From Armatimonadetes bacterium CG06_land_8_20_14_3_00_66_21 (GTDB lineage: Bacteria; Armatimonadota; Abditibacteriia; CG2-30-66-41), in contig PEVN01000400.1 in assembly GCA_002779825.1 (NCBI GenBank), positions 1-33,230 on the forward strand: a stretch of DNA of 33,230 nucleotides. The letters run 5' to 3'. The notes under the pieces are model-generated. The model was not told the DNA's origin, did no database searches, and was given only the letters and a program-made list of their open reading frames with translations. Shown here piece by piece: positions 23,837-30,554 of this stretch. Each line of letters starts with the position of its first letter. The stretch's first letter is position 1. Position numbers and translations under genes: made by a program.

Positions 23837-24658
23837 ATGAAGCTGGCGGTCAATTACTCGGTCGAGGCGCAGCGGCTGGTCGATCGAGGCGAGATCGACT
23901 TCGACCTGTACAAGTGTCCCGACTGGCCGGACCTCGTCACTGCGGCTCGTGCGCAGCGGCCGTGCTACGTCCATTGGCCGCTGCGGGCCGGCACTCGGGA
24001 AGCGGCCGAGGTGGACTGGGAGTCGCTCTTCGGTCTGCGCGCGTTGACCGGCACGCCCTTCGTCAACATACACCTCTCACCGCGAGCGACAGACTTCGAG
24101 GGGATGTCCGTCGACACGGAGGATGCGGAGCACCGCACGACCGTTCTGAAGGCGATGGTCAGGGATGTCGAGACAGTCGCAGACAGAGTCGGTAGCGAGA
24201 ACGTGATCCTTGAGAACGCCCCCTGGGACCCCACCCCGCCGTGGCACATTCCGCGGCCGGCCCTGCTGCCAGAGGTGATCTGCGAGGTCGTGGCGCGTAC
24301 TGGGTGCGGGTTCCTGCTGGACCTCGCGCACGCAGCCATTGCGGCACTCCGCCTCGGCGTCGAGCCCAAGGACTACCTCCGCGCGCTGCCGCTCGACAGA
24401 ATCCAGGAGATGCACGTCACCGGGCTCGCGCCTCACTGGAAGGGCTGGACCGATCACCGCCCGCTGCGCGAGGAGGACTGGACGCTTCTCCACTGGGCGC
24501 TCGACCGCACCCGCCTGGGCGACTGGGCGGAACCCCGGGTGGTGGCATTCGAGTACGGCGGCGTCGGCCCCGCGTATGCGCAGCATAGCGCGGAGACCGT
24601 GCTGACCGACCAAGTTCCTTGGTTGCTTGAATGTGTACACGCCGCAGCGGCGAACTGA
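23837..24658 (+). CDS. DUF692-family multinuclear non-heme iron oxidase (MNIO/MbnB-like TIM barrel)
   Basis: The 273-residue protein shows the DUF692 pattern of metal-site segments in order: VNIHLSPRA, ILENAPWDP, GFLLDLAHAAIAAL, QEMHVTGL, TDHRPLREEDW and VAFEYGGVG. The His, Glu, Asp, His, Asp/His and Glu residues are all in place. Characterised members such as MbnB of methanobactin synthesis use two or three irons and O2 to modify cysteines or other residues in ribosomal peptides, usually with a partner protein. No MbnC-like partner or precursor peptide is visible. The ATG at 23837 begins LAVNYS, a typical first strand. The next gene on the same strand, 115 nt on, is a SagB-type dehydrogenase, which strengthens a peptide-modification reading. 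The substrate is unknown. Confidence 0.75.
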   Translation: MKLAVNYSVEAQRLVDRGEIDFDLYKCPDWPDLVTAARAQRPCYVHWPLRAGTREAAEVDWESLFGLRALTGTPFVNIHLSPRATDFEGMSVDTEDAEHRTTVLKAMVRDVETVADRVGSENVILENAPWDPTPPWHIPRPALLPEVICEVVARTGCGFLLDLAHAAIAALRLGVEPKDYLRALPLDRIQEMHVTGLAPHWKGWTDHRPLREEDWTLLHWALDRTRLGDWAEPRVVAFEYGGVGPAYAQHSAETVLTDQVPWLLECVHAAAAN

Positions 24659-24710
24659 CCTAGACAGTGCACGGCCCGCCTCTCGACCGCCCCCGATCAT
24701 ACGCACTGCC

Positions 24711-24754
24711 CTTCTCCGCGCCTCTGCCCCTTGGCGTCTTTGCGCTTAACGCCC
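24711..24754. other. Low-complexity intergenic segment of a widely dispersed type, upstream of the SagB-type gene
   Basis: The run CTTCTCCGCGCCTCTG followed by CTTGGCGTCTTTGCGC resembles a CTCTGCGxCTTTGCG-type intergenic sequence that I recall from many environmental bacterial genomes. It lies 20 nt before the start codon. I see no peptide-like ORF in the whole 24659-24773 gap beyond a shadow of the next gene. Confidence 0.35.
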
Positions 24755-24773
24755 TTCCCAAAGGAGCCTGCAA

Positions 24774-25544
24774 ATGGACCCAATCCAAGCCGGCCGTAAC
24801 TTCCTCAAGTCTGGCCCGTGGGCAGACCTCCGCACCCTCGACCGCGACCAGGCGAGGGGCGTCCCGCCTCCGCCGGTGCAGCAAGAGTGCCCGGACGGCG
24901 CCGAGCTGATCGACCTCGTGCCGCCCGAGCAGCTCAGCCTCGGCACAGCGCCCCTCCGCCAGGTGATCAACCAGCGCCGCAGCCGACGGTCGTACACCGA
25001 CGAGTCCCTGACGCTGGAGGAGCTGTCCTTCTTGCTCTCGACCACTCAAGGCGTGCAGGAGGTCGTCCGCGGTGGCGCGGGCACGCTGCGCACGGCACCC
25101 TCCGGCGGGGCGCGCCATTCGCTGGAGACATATGTAGTGGTGAACCGAGTTGACGGACTGAAGCCGGGGCTCTGGCGGTACCAGCCGCTTGACCACCAGC
25201 TCTGCCTGCTGCGCGAAGACGCCTCCCTGCCGGGCCAGCTTGCCGAAGCGTGCTGCGGGCAGAAGTTCGTCGGCGAGGGTGCCGTCGTCTTCGCCTGGAC
25301 GAGTGTTCCGTACCGCATGGAGTGGCGCTACAGCGTGCTGTCGCATAAGGTCATCGCAATCGACGCCGGACACGTCTGTCAGAACCTGTACCTGGCCGCC
25401 GAGTCTATCGGCGCCGGGACGTGTGGGATCGGCGCGTACTTCCAGGAGCAAGTCGACGCACTGCTTGGCGTCGATGGCAAGGACGAGCTGACGGTGTACC
25501 TGGCACCCGTCGGCAAGCTCGCGCGAACAGCGGCGGGAGGCTGA
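24774..25544 (+). CDS. SagB/ThcOx-type nitroreductase-family dehydrogenase
   Basis: The 256-residue flavoprotein starts at ATG 24774 with AAAGGAG before it. Family marks are QVINQRRSRRSYTDESLTLE (FMN-binding), TAPSGGARHSLETYVVV, WRYSVLSHKVIAIDAGHVCQ and GAGTCGIGAYFQEQVDALLG. SagB-type enzymes oxidise azolines to azoles on ribosomal peptides when paired with YcaO and E1-like proteins. Many genomes also carry stand-alone relatives of unknown role. Here there is no YcaO. The upstream DUF692 oxidase and the downstream CPBP protease, 3 nt after the stop, form a compact plus-strand set. The enzyme is cytoplasmic. Confidence 0.85.
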   Translation: MDPIQAGRNFLKSGPWADLRTLDRDQARGVPPPPVQQECPDGAELIDLVPPEQLSLGTAPLRQVINQRRSRRSYTDESLTLEELSFLLSTTQGVQEVVRGGAGTLRTAPSGGARHSLETYVVVNRVDGLKPGLWRYQPLDHQLCLLREDASLPGQLAEACCGQKFVGEGAVVFAWTSVPYRMEWRYSVLSHKVIAIDAGHVCQNLYLAAESIGAGTCGIGAYFQEQVDALLGVDGKDELTVYLAPVGKLARTAAGG

Positions 25545-25547
25545 CGG

Positions 25548-26246
25548 GTGCCTGAGCAGCGGCACGCCGCCCGCGCCCACCTCGTGCCATTCGCAGTGTG
25601 GATGGCGCTACTGTTCCTGCTGCCGATTCTCGAGGTTCCCTCCGGCTTGGGCTACGCGGTTCGCACCGCGGTGTGCCTGCTGCTCCTGGTTGGGCTGCGC
25701 CCTTGGCGCTGGTACGAGGCATTCCGGCTCAGGCACGCGTGGCTTGCGCTGGCGGTGGGCGTGGCGGTCTGCGCAGTCTGGGTGCTGCCGGAGAGTCCTT
25801 GGATCGGGGGCGGGGGGGGCGTCCAGCGTCTCTACCTGAAGTACTGCGTCTTGCCGTTCGGCAAGCTGCCCGAGCCGGTGCTGTTCCCGCCCTGCGCGCC
25901 GGAGAACTGCGGCTGGCTGCTCACGGTGACCCGCCTCGTCGGCTCTGCATTCGTGATCGCCGCCATCGAGGAGTTCTTCTGGCGCGGGTTCCTCTACCGC
26001 TGGCTGCTGCGACAGGACTTCCTGTCGGTGGGGTTGGGTGTGTTCGGTGCGCGCGCCTTCGTGCTCACTGCCGTCTTGTTCGGCTTCGAGCACAACCGCT
26101 GGCTCGCCGGCATCCTCGCCGGGCTGGCCTACGGCTGGCTGGCCGTGCGCACCCGCGACCTGTGGGCAGCCGCGCTGGCGCACGTGGTGACGAATCTGCT
26201 GTTGGGCGTCTACGTGCTGACGACGGGGCAGTATGGGTTCTGGTAG
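25548..26246 (+). CDS. CPBP-family intramembrane metalloprotease (CAAX protease-related, exosortase-associated type)
   Basis: The 232-residue, multi-span membrane protein starts at GTG 25548, three bases after the SagB-type stop. Motif 1 is EEFFWRGFLYRWL (Glu141, Glu142, Arg146), motif 2 is FGFEHNRW (His182) and motif 3 is AHVVTNLLLG (His212, Asn216): the full CPBP catalytic set. The EEFFWR and FEHNRWLAGILAGL wording is close to the CAAX-protease-related family linked to PEP-CTERM/exosortase systems. CPBP proteins also occur as SagE-type immunity or leader-processing factors in peptide clusters. Near-overlap with the preceding gene suggests co-transcription. It ends directly against the convergent pgi stop (26247). 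Confidence 0.82.
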   Translation: MPEQRHAARAHLVPFAVWMALLFLLPILEVPSGLGYAVRTAVCLLLLVGLRPWRWYEAFRLRHAWLALAVGVAVCAVWVLPESPWIGGGGGVQRLYLKYCVLPFGKLPEPVLFPPCAPENCGWLLTVTRLVGSAFVIAAIEEFFWRGFLYRWLLRQDFLSVGLGVFGARAFVLTAVLFGFEHNRWLAGILAGLAYGWLAVRTRDLWAAALAHVVTNLLLGVYVLTTGQYGFW

Positions 26247-27833
26247 TCAGCCCGAGGGGCAGCGGGGCCACTGGCCGTTGGCCTTCAGGTACTCAAGCTG
26301 CTTCGCCACCAGCTCGATGACTTCGCTCGCGCATGGATAGCCCAGCCGCAGCGCGACTTGCTCCGCCAAGCAGGCAAGGGAGACCTCGCTGCTCGCCTCC
26401 AGCGCCTCCACAACTTCCCGCCGGATGGCGAGCACTCCCGCGCCTGCCTGCTTGCCGGCCTCGACCCCGGGCTGGTTGTAGGCGTTGAGGTCAACGAGTT
26501 CCGCGTAGTAGCCGACCGCGCGCTCGAAAAGTGCGACCAAGACCCCGACGTTGCGGGCATCGACTCGGGGGATGGTGACCGTCAGCGACTCGCGCCCATT
26601 GTCGGTCAGCGCCTTGCGTGTTCCCTGCAGGAAGGCGTGGAGGAAGTCGCCGGGCGAGAGAGCATTCCCCTCGCCGTCGGGCACCGTGCCCACCTCTGCG
26701 CCGTGCTCAAGCACCTCGATGAAGGTCACGAAGAAGTCGTTGCGGCCGTCGCGCAACTGCTGGACGAAGGCGTGCTGGTCGGTGGAGCCTTTGTTGCCGT
26801 AGACGGCGAGACCTTCCTTGACCCGTTTGCCTTTGCGGTCAAGCGCCTTGCCCAGCGACTCCATGACGAGCTGCTGAAGGTAGCGGCCGAACAATTCCAG
26901 GAGGTCCTTGTAGGGAAGCACTACCATGCTGCACTTGCCGCGTTCGTGGACGGCGTAGTACCACATCAGGGCGAGCAACGCGGCCGGGTTCTCCGCGGTC
27001 AACTCGCAGCGGGTCACTTCGTCACACGCCGCCATGCCGTCGAGCAGCGCCTCCGTGTCGATGTCCTCCAGAGCGGCGGGCAACAGCCCAACGGCGCTGC
27101 CCAAACTGGTGCGGCCGCCGACCCAATCCCACATCGGGAAGCGCCGAAGCCACGGCTCGGCTTCCTTGTCGAGGGTCGACCCTTCGCCGGTGATGGCGAC
27201 TGCGTGCTTGGCGAAGTCCAGCCCGGCTGCCGCGTACGCCTGCTCCGTGACCGTCTTCCCGTTCGCTGTCTCAGGCGTGTCGCCCGACTTGGAGATGACG
27301 ATCACCAGCGTCTCGCCCAGCTTCCCGGCCAAGGTGCGCAACACCCGTGACATGCCGTCGGGGTCGGTGTTGTCCATGAAGTGCATCGCCACTCCGGATG
27401 TCCCCGTGTCGCCCAGCGCCTGGGAGACGAACTGCGGCCCGAGGGCCGAGCCGCCGATCCCGACCACCAGCGCGTGGGCGAACGGCTTCCCCGAGGGCGC
27501 CGTGATTTCGCCGGCCCGCACCTTGGCAGCGAACGCCTCGACTTCTCGCCGCGCTTTGACGATCTTCTCCGGAATGTCCGGTTCGTCAGCGGGACGTGGA
27601 GCCAGTTGCGGAGCGCGCAGCCAGTAGTGACCGACCCGACGCTTCTCGTCCGGATTAGCGAGGGCGCCAGCCTCCAGCTCGCGCATTGCCTGATATGCCT
27701 GCTGCACCGGCAGCTCCATCTCCGGCAGGAACTGGTCATCGAAGAGCATCCGGCTGACGTCCAGGGCCAGCTTGGGGGTCTCGCACTCGCAGAGGTGCCG
27801 TTGGTAGCGTTCCCACAGTTGTGCGGCGGTCAT
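26247..27833 (-). CDS. pgi: Glucose-6-phosphate isomerase
   Basis: The 528-residue enzyme interconverts glucose-6-phosphate and fructose-6-phosphate in the cytoplasm. Two SIS domains are visible: VGIGGSALGPQFVSQAL and VISKSGDTPETANG in the first, and YGNKGSTDQHAFVQQL and NAYNQPGVEAGK in the second. GGRTSLGS follows MWDWV as in the active site. The layout matches the longer phosphoglucose isomerases of cyanobacteria and related bacteria. I start at ATG 27833, with AAGGAG upstream. The open frame continues to 28136 but that extension is Trp/Arg-rich and antisense to the fucosidase. It is convergent with the CPBP gene and divergent from the GH29 gene, with 199 nt between starts. Confidence 0.93.
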   Translation of the reverse strand: MTAAQLWERYQRHLCECETPKLALDVSRMLFDDQFLPEMELPVQQAYQAMRELEAGALANPDEKRRVGHYWLRAPQLAPRPADEPDIPEKIVKARREVEAFAAKVRAGEITAPSGKPFAHALVVGIGGSALGPQFVSQALGDTGTSGVAMHFMDNTDPDGMSRVLRTLAGKLGETLVIVISKSGDTPETANGKTVTEQAYAAAGLDFAKHAVAITGEGSTLDKEAEPWLRRFPMWDWVGGRTSLGSAVGLLPAALEDIDTEALLDGMAACDEVTRCELTAENPAALLALMWYYAVHERGKCSMVVLPYKDLLELFGRYLQQLVMESLGKALDRKGKRVKEGLAVYGNKGSTDQHAFVQQLRDGRNDFFVTFIEVLEHGAEVGTVPDGEGNALSPGDFLHAFLQGTRKALTDNGRESLTVTIPRVDARNVGVLVALFERAVGYYAELVDLNAYNQPGVEAGKQAGAGVLAIRREVVEALEASSEVSLACLAEQVALRLGYPCASEVIELVAKQLEYLKANGQWPRCPSG

Positions 27834-28032
27834 GCGAATCTCCTTCGGAACGGGAACTCGGCGGGGTGCGCAACGCCAGCGCCAGCGCCCGCCGGACCAC
27901 CACCAGTGTACCTCGGCCGCCTTACGCCAGAAAGGCGAGTGGTCCCCTGCCCCTTGCCGACGCCACGCCATTCCGGTACACTCCCCGGCGCGGCAAACAC
28001 AGACGGAAGCAACGCGTTCAAGGAGAGCAGAG

Positions 28033-29298
28033 ATGGCAGACCAGACCCAGTCCCAGAAGGAATACTTGGCCACCGCCGAAGCCACCCGCGCCGAGCGGAT
28101 GCAGTGGTGGCATGAGGCGCGGTTCGGCATGTTCATCCATTGGGGGTTGTACGCTCAACTCGGGCGACACGAGTGGGTGATGAACCGGGAGCGAATCCCG
28201 GTGAAGGAATACGAGCAGCTCGCGGCAACCTGGAAGCCCAAGCCGCGGCCCGCTCGGGAGTGGGCGGCGCTGGCGAAGGCGGCCGGCATGAAGTACATGG
28301 TGATGACCACCAAGCACCACGAAGGCTTCCTGCTGTGGGACTCCCAGATGTCGGACTACAACGCCGCCAAGTGCGGTCCCGGTCGGGATCTGGTCCGCGA
28401 GTACGTCGAGGCGGCGCGCGAGTTCGGACTGCGGGTCGGGTTCTACTACTCGCTGATGGACTGGCACCACCGCGATGGCGCCCGCTGCGCCTACGATGAG
28501 AAGGCGCGCCGGCGGTTTCTCGACTACACCCAGGGGTGTGTGCGCGAGCTGATGTCCAACTACGGGAAGATCGACATCCTCTGGTACGACGTGTCGTGGC
28601 CGCTCAGCTCACCCGAGGCGTGGGAAAGCTACGAAATGAACGCGAGGGCGCGGGAGCTGCAGCCGGAACTGATCATCAACAACCGCTCCCAACTCCCCGA
28701 AGACCTCGGCACCCCCGAAGAGCACATCCGCGCCGAGGAAGCCGGCCGCGCCTGGGAAGCCTGCATGACCTTCAACGGGTCCTGGGGCTGGCAGCCCACC
28801 CCGCCGGAAGACTGGCACTCAGAGCGCAAGGTGCTCGACATGCTGCGCCAGTGCGCCGCCGGCGGCGGCAACCTGCTGTTGAACATCGGTCCGCTGCCCG
28901 ACGGCTCCGTCCCCGAGATCGCCACAGAGCGCCTGACCGCCGTCGGCAAGTGGCTGAAGAAGTACGGCAACGTTGTCTATGGTCCGGTCGATCGCGTCGA
29001 GGGGCTGGAGTGGCTCCCGACCGGCACGTGGACCCGCAAGGGCAACACGCTCTACTTCTGGTGCACCCGCTGGCCCGGCAAAGAGTTGGCGATCGGCGGG
29101 CTCACCGAGAAGCTCAAGAGCGCCCGCGTGCTGCCCAACGGCAAGCCGCTGGCGTTCACGCAGAAGAAGGACCGGCTGGTGATCAGCGGCCTCCCAGCAA
29201 GCTGCCCGGACAAAGTCGCCGGCGTGGCACTGATCGAGATGGAGTTCCGGAAGGTCCCGCAGCAGAAGCTCGGAGCGGGATGCGTGCTGCTGCCGTGA
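28033..29298 (+). CDS. Alpha-L-fucosidase, GH29
   Basis: The 421-residue protein starts at ATG 28033 with AGGAG at 28021-28025. An in-frame extension to 27832 is not family-like. GH29 signatures are RFGMFIHWGLYA near residue 30, MTTKHHEGFLLWDS near 91, and YYSLMDWHHRD near 138. GKIDILWYDVSWP follows, with nucleophile Asp186. GGGNLLLNIGPLPDGSVP closes the barrel, and a short beta domain follows. GH29 enzymes cleave terminal alpha-L-fucose with retention. No signal peptide is seen, so it probably acts on imported oligosaccharides. The aldo/keto reductase at 13930-14985 could oxidise the fucose released. The acid/base residue is not conserved across GH29 and I do not assign it. Confidence 0.92.
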   Translation: MADQTQSQKEYLATAEATRAERMQWWHEARFGMFIHWGLYAQLGRHEWVMNRERIPVKEYEQLAATWKPKPRPAREWAALAKAAGMKYMVMTTKHHEGFLLWDSQMSDYNAAKCGPGRDLVREYVEAAREFGLRVGFYYSLMDWHHRDGARCAYDEKARRRFLDYTQGCVRELMSNYGKIDILWYDVSWPLSSPEAWESYEMNARARELQPELIINNRSQLPEDLGTPEEHIRAEEAGRAWEACMTFNGSWGWQPTPPEDWHSERKVLDMLRQCAAGGGNLLLNIGPLPDGSVPEIATERLTAVGKWLKKYGNVVYGPVDRVEGLEWLPTGTWTRKGNTLYFWCTRWPGKELAIGGLTEKLKSARVLPNGKPLAFTQKKDRLVISGLPASCPDKVAGVALIEMEFRKVPQQKLGAGCVLLP

Positions 29299-29415
29299 GG
29301 GCGGAAGCAACCGGAGTTGGCACTGCCGCCGACAAAGACCGACAGGGCATCCCTCTTCGTGGCGGCGGCTGACCCGCTGCCCTGTTCCGCGTTGCTCGTC
29401 ACGGGTGTGGAGAGC

Positions 29416-29601
29416 AGCGACGCTCTCACCAGGCTCTTCCACCAGGCCAACGCCGACCCGCGCATGGGCGCGCTCTGCACCAGGTACCTCAACGGCTGGA
29501 AGGACGCCGGCGGCGGGCTGTTCTGCAACTTCCCCAGCGTCGGGAGATGGTCGGAGTGGGGCAGTTGGGGGCTGCCTCAGTTCAGCGATGGGGACGAGGG
29601 C
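29416..29601 (+). pseudogene. C-terminal remnant of a larger protein
   Basis: About 60 codons encode LFHQANADPRMGALCTRYLN, then GWKDAGGGLFCNFPSVGRWS and EWGSWGLPQFSD. This pattern of DPRM, YLxxWKxxGGGLF and KWGSWG is the extreme C-terminus of large secreted glycan-associated proteins of this kind of bacterium. Nothing upstream in frame resembles such a protein; the fucosidase ends at 29298. It is therefore a leftover fragment. The frame continues without a stop into the PIN toxin gene, so a transcript or fused frame may still cross it. The rest of the gap, 29602-29754, holds only G+C-rich small hairpins. Confidence 0.55.
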
Positions 29602-29721
29602 AAGGGAGTCTGGGCCTCCGGGCCCCGAGCAGGTCGTCCGATCGCCGGCGGCCCGACCGCGATGGCATGCCGGTCGGGCACCCCCGGTCGGGTCGATCCG
29701 AAGTGCCTGCAGGTGCGGGGA

Positions 29722-29742
29722 TGTTGTACACTTGCATCAACA
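29722..29742. promoter_or_regulatory. Possible operator/promoter of the toxin-antitoxin pair
   Basis: TGTTG (29722-29726) and CAACA (29738-29742) form an inverted repeat around TACACTTGCAT, the most A+T-rich patch nearby, 13 nt before the toxin start codon. There is no clear Shine-Dalgarno. Auto-repression by such pairs is common, but this site is a guess from symmetry. Confidence 0.3.
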
Positions 29743-29754
29743 GCGTCCGCCTCA

Positions 29755-30198
29755 ATGAACCGACTCTACCTGGACTACAACTGCTTTCAGCGCAGCTTCG
29801 ACGACCTGAGCCAAACCAGGATCCTGATGGAGTCGCTGGCTTGCCAGGACCTGTTCGCCCGCGCCGACCGCGGCGATGTGGAGCTTGTGTGGTCGTTCAT
29901 GCACGCCGACGAAACCGCTCTGTGTCCATTCGTGCACCGACGAGTCGAGGCGTTGCGCCTTGCCGATGTGTGCCGGGTACGGGTCGGCCCCGACGACGAG
30001 GCAGTCGAACGAGCGAAGCAGCTACAGGACGATGCCGGGCTCTCGCCAAAGGACGCACTGCATCTGGCATGTGCCGTGGTGGCGGGAGCCACTGCGTTCC
30101 TCACGTGCGATGACAGGCTGGTCCGCCAAGCGCAACGAGCGCCGGCTGACCTCGAGGCCATGAACCCACTTGACTACTGGCGACGGGAGTACACATGA
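29755..30198 (+). CDS. PIN-domain toxin (VapC-like ribonuclease)
   Basis: The 147-residue PIN domain has MNRLYLDYNCFQR at the start (Asp7), an acidic middle region, SPKDALHLACAV (Asp100) and AFLTCDDRLVRQA (Asp119/Asp120). These are the usual Mg-binding acidic residues. PIN toxins cleave tRNA, rRNA or mRNA. ATG 29755 fits the domain edge; the frame is open further upstream through a remnant gene. The stop TGA overlaps the next start as ATGA, so the two are translationally coupled. The toxin comes first, the reverse of classic vapBC order. Confidence 0.82.
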   Translation: MNRLYLDYNCFQRSFDDLSQTRILMESLACQDLFARADRGDVELVWSFMHADETALCPFVHRRVEALRLADVCRVRVGPDDEAVERAKQLQDDAGLSPKDALHLACAVVAGATAFLTCDDRLVRQAQRAPADLEAMNPLDYWRREYT

Positions 30199-30422
30199 TG
30201 GCAGAGACCCTCGTGCCCACCGATACGGAACTGGCGATCACCGGTATCGAGCTTCTGAACCGGGGACTCGGTGCGACTGCTGCTCTCCGATTCCTTTCCC
30301 TGCTGCACCGCAACCCCACTGACTATGTGACTGTCTCGCGCCGCCTGTACGAGGGGCAGTCCATCGACGAGATTGTGGCACGAGCACGGGCGCAGTGGTC
30401 AGAGCAGGCGCGCGAGGGCTGA
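30195..30422 (+). CDS. Probable antitoxin paired with the PIN toxin
   Basis: The 75-residue protein overlaps the toxin stop by 4 nt (ATGA). It is helix-rich: an N-terminal segment TELAITGIELLNRGLGATAA, then LRFLSLLHRNPTDYVTVSRR and a C-terminal EIVARARAQWSEQ. It shows no ribbon-helix-helix, AbrB or Phd signature that I recognise. I infer antitoxin function from size, coupling and position only. The gap downstream (30423-30554) shows no gene. Confidence 0.65.
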   Translation: MMAETLVPTDTELAITGIELLNRGLGATAALRFLSLLHRNPTDYVTVSRRLYEGQSIDEIVARARAQWSEQAREG

Positions 30423-30554
30423 GTGCCCGTCTGGGGCCGCAAGCAAGACACGCCCTCTCTCCCACAGCCGTTGTACCGCCCGGCAACGCGATGGCTGCCG
30501 TTCCGCGATGGGGGCTTCCGCTCCCTTCCGAAGGCCGAAGGCAGTCTGCCCGGG

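Noticed and set aside
24667..24909. Small ORF as a RiPP precursor before the SagB-type gene
   Set aside because: Most of it is an out-of-frame shadow of the dehydrogenase. It lacks its own ribosome site and has no leader/core pattern.
27834..28136. N-terminal extension of glucose-6-phosphate isomerase
   Set aside because: It is Trp/Arg-rich and unlike the family. A good ribosome site precedes ATG 27833, and the extension overlaps the fucosidase start.
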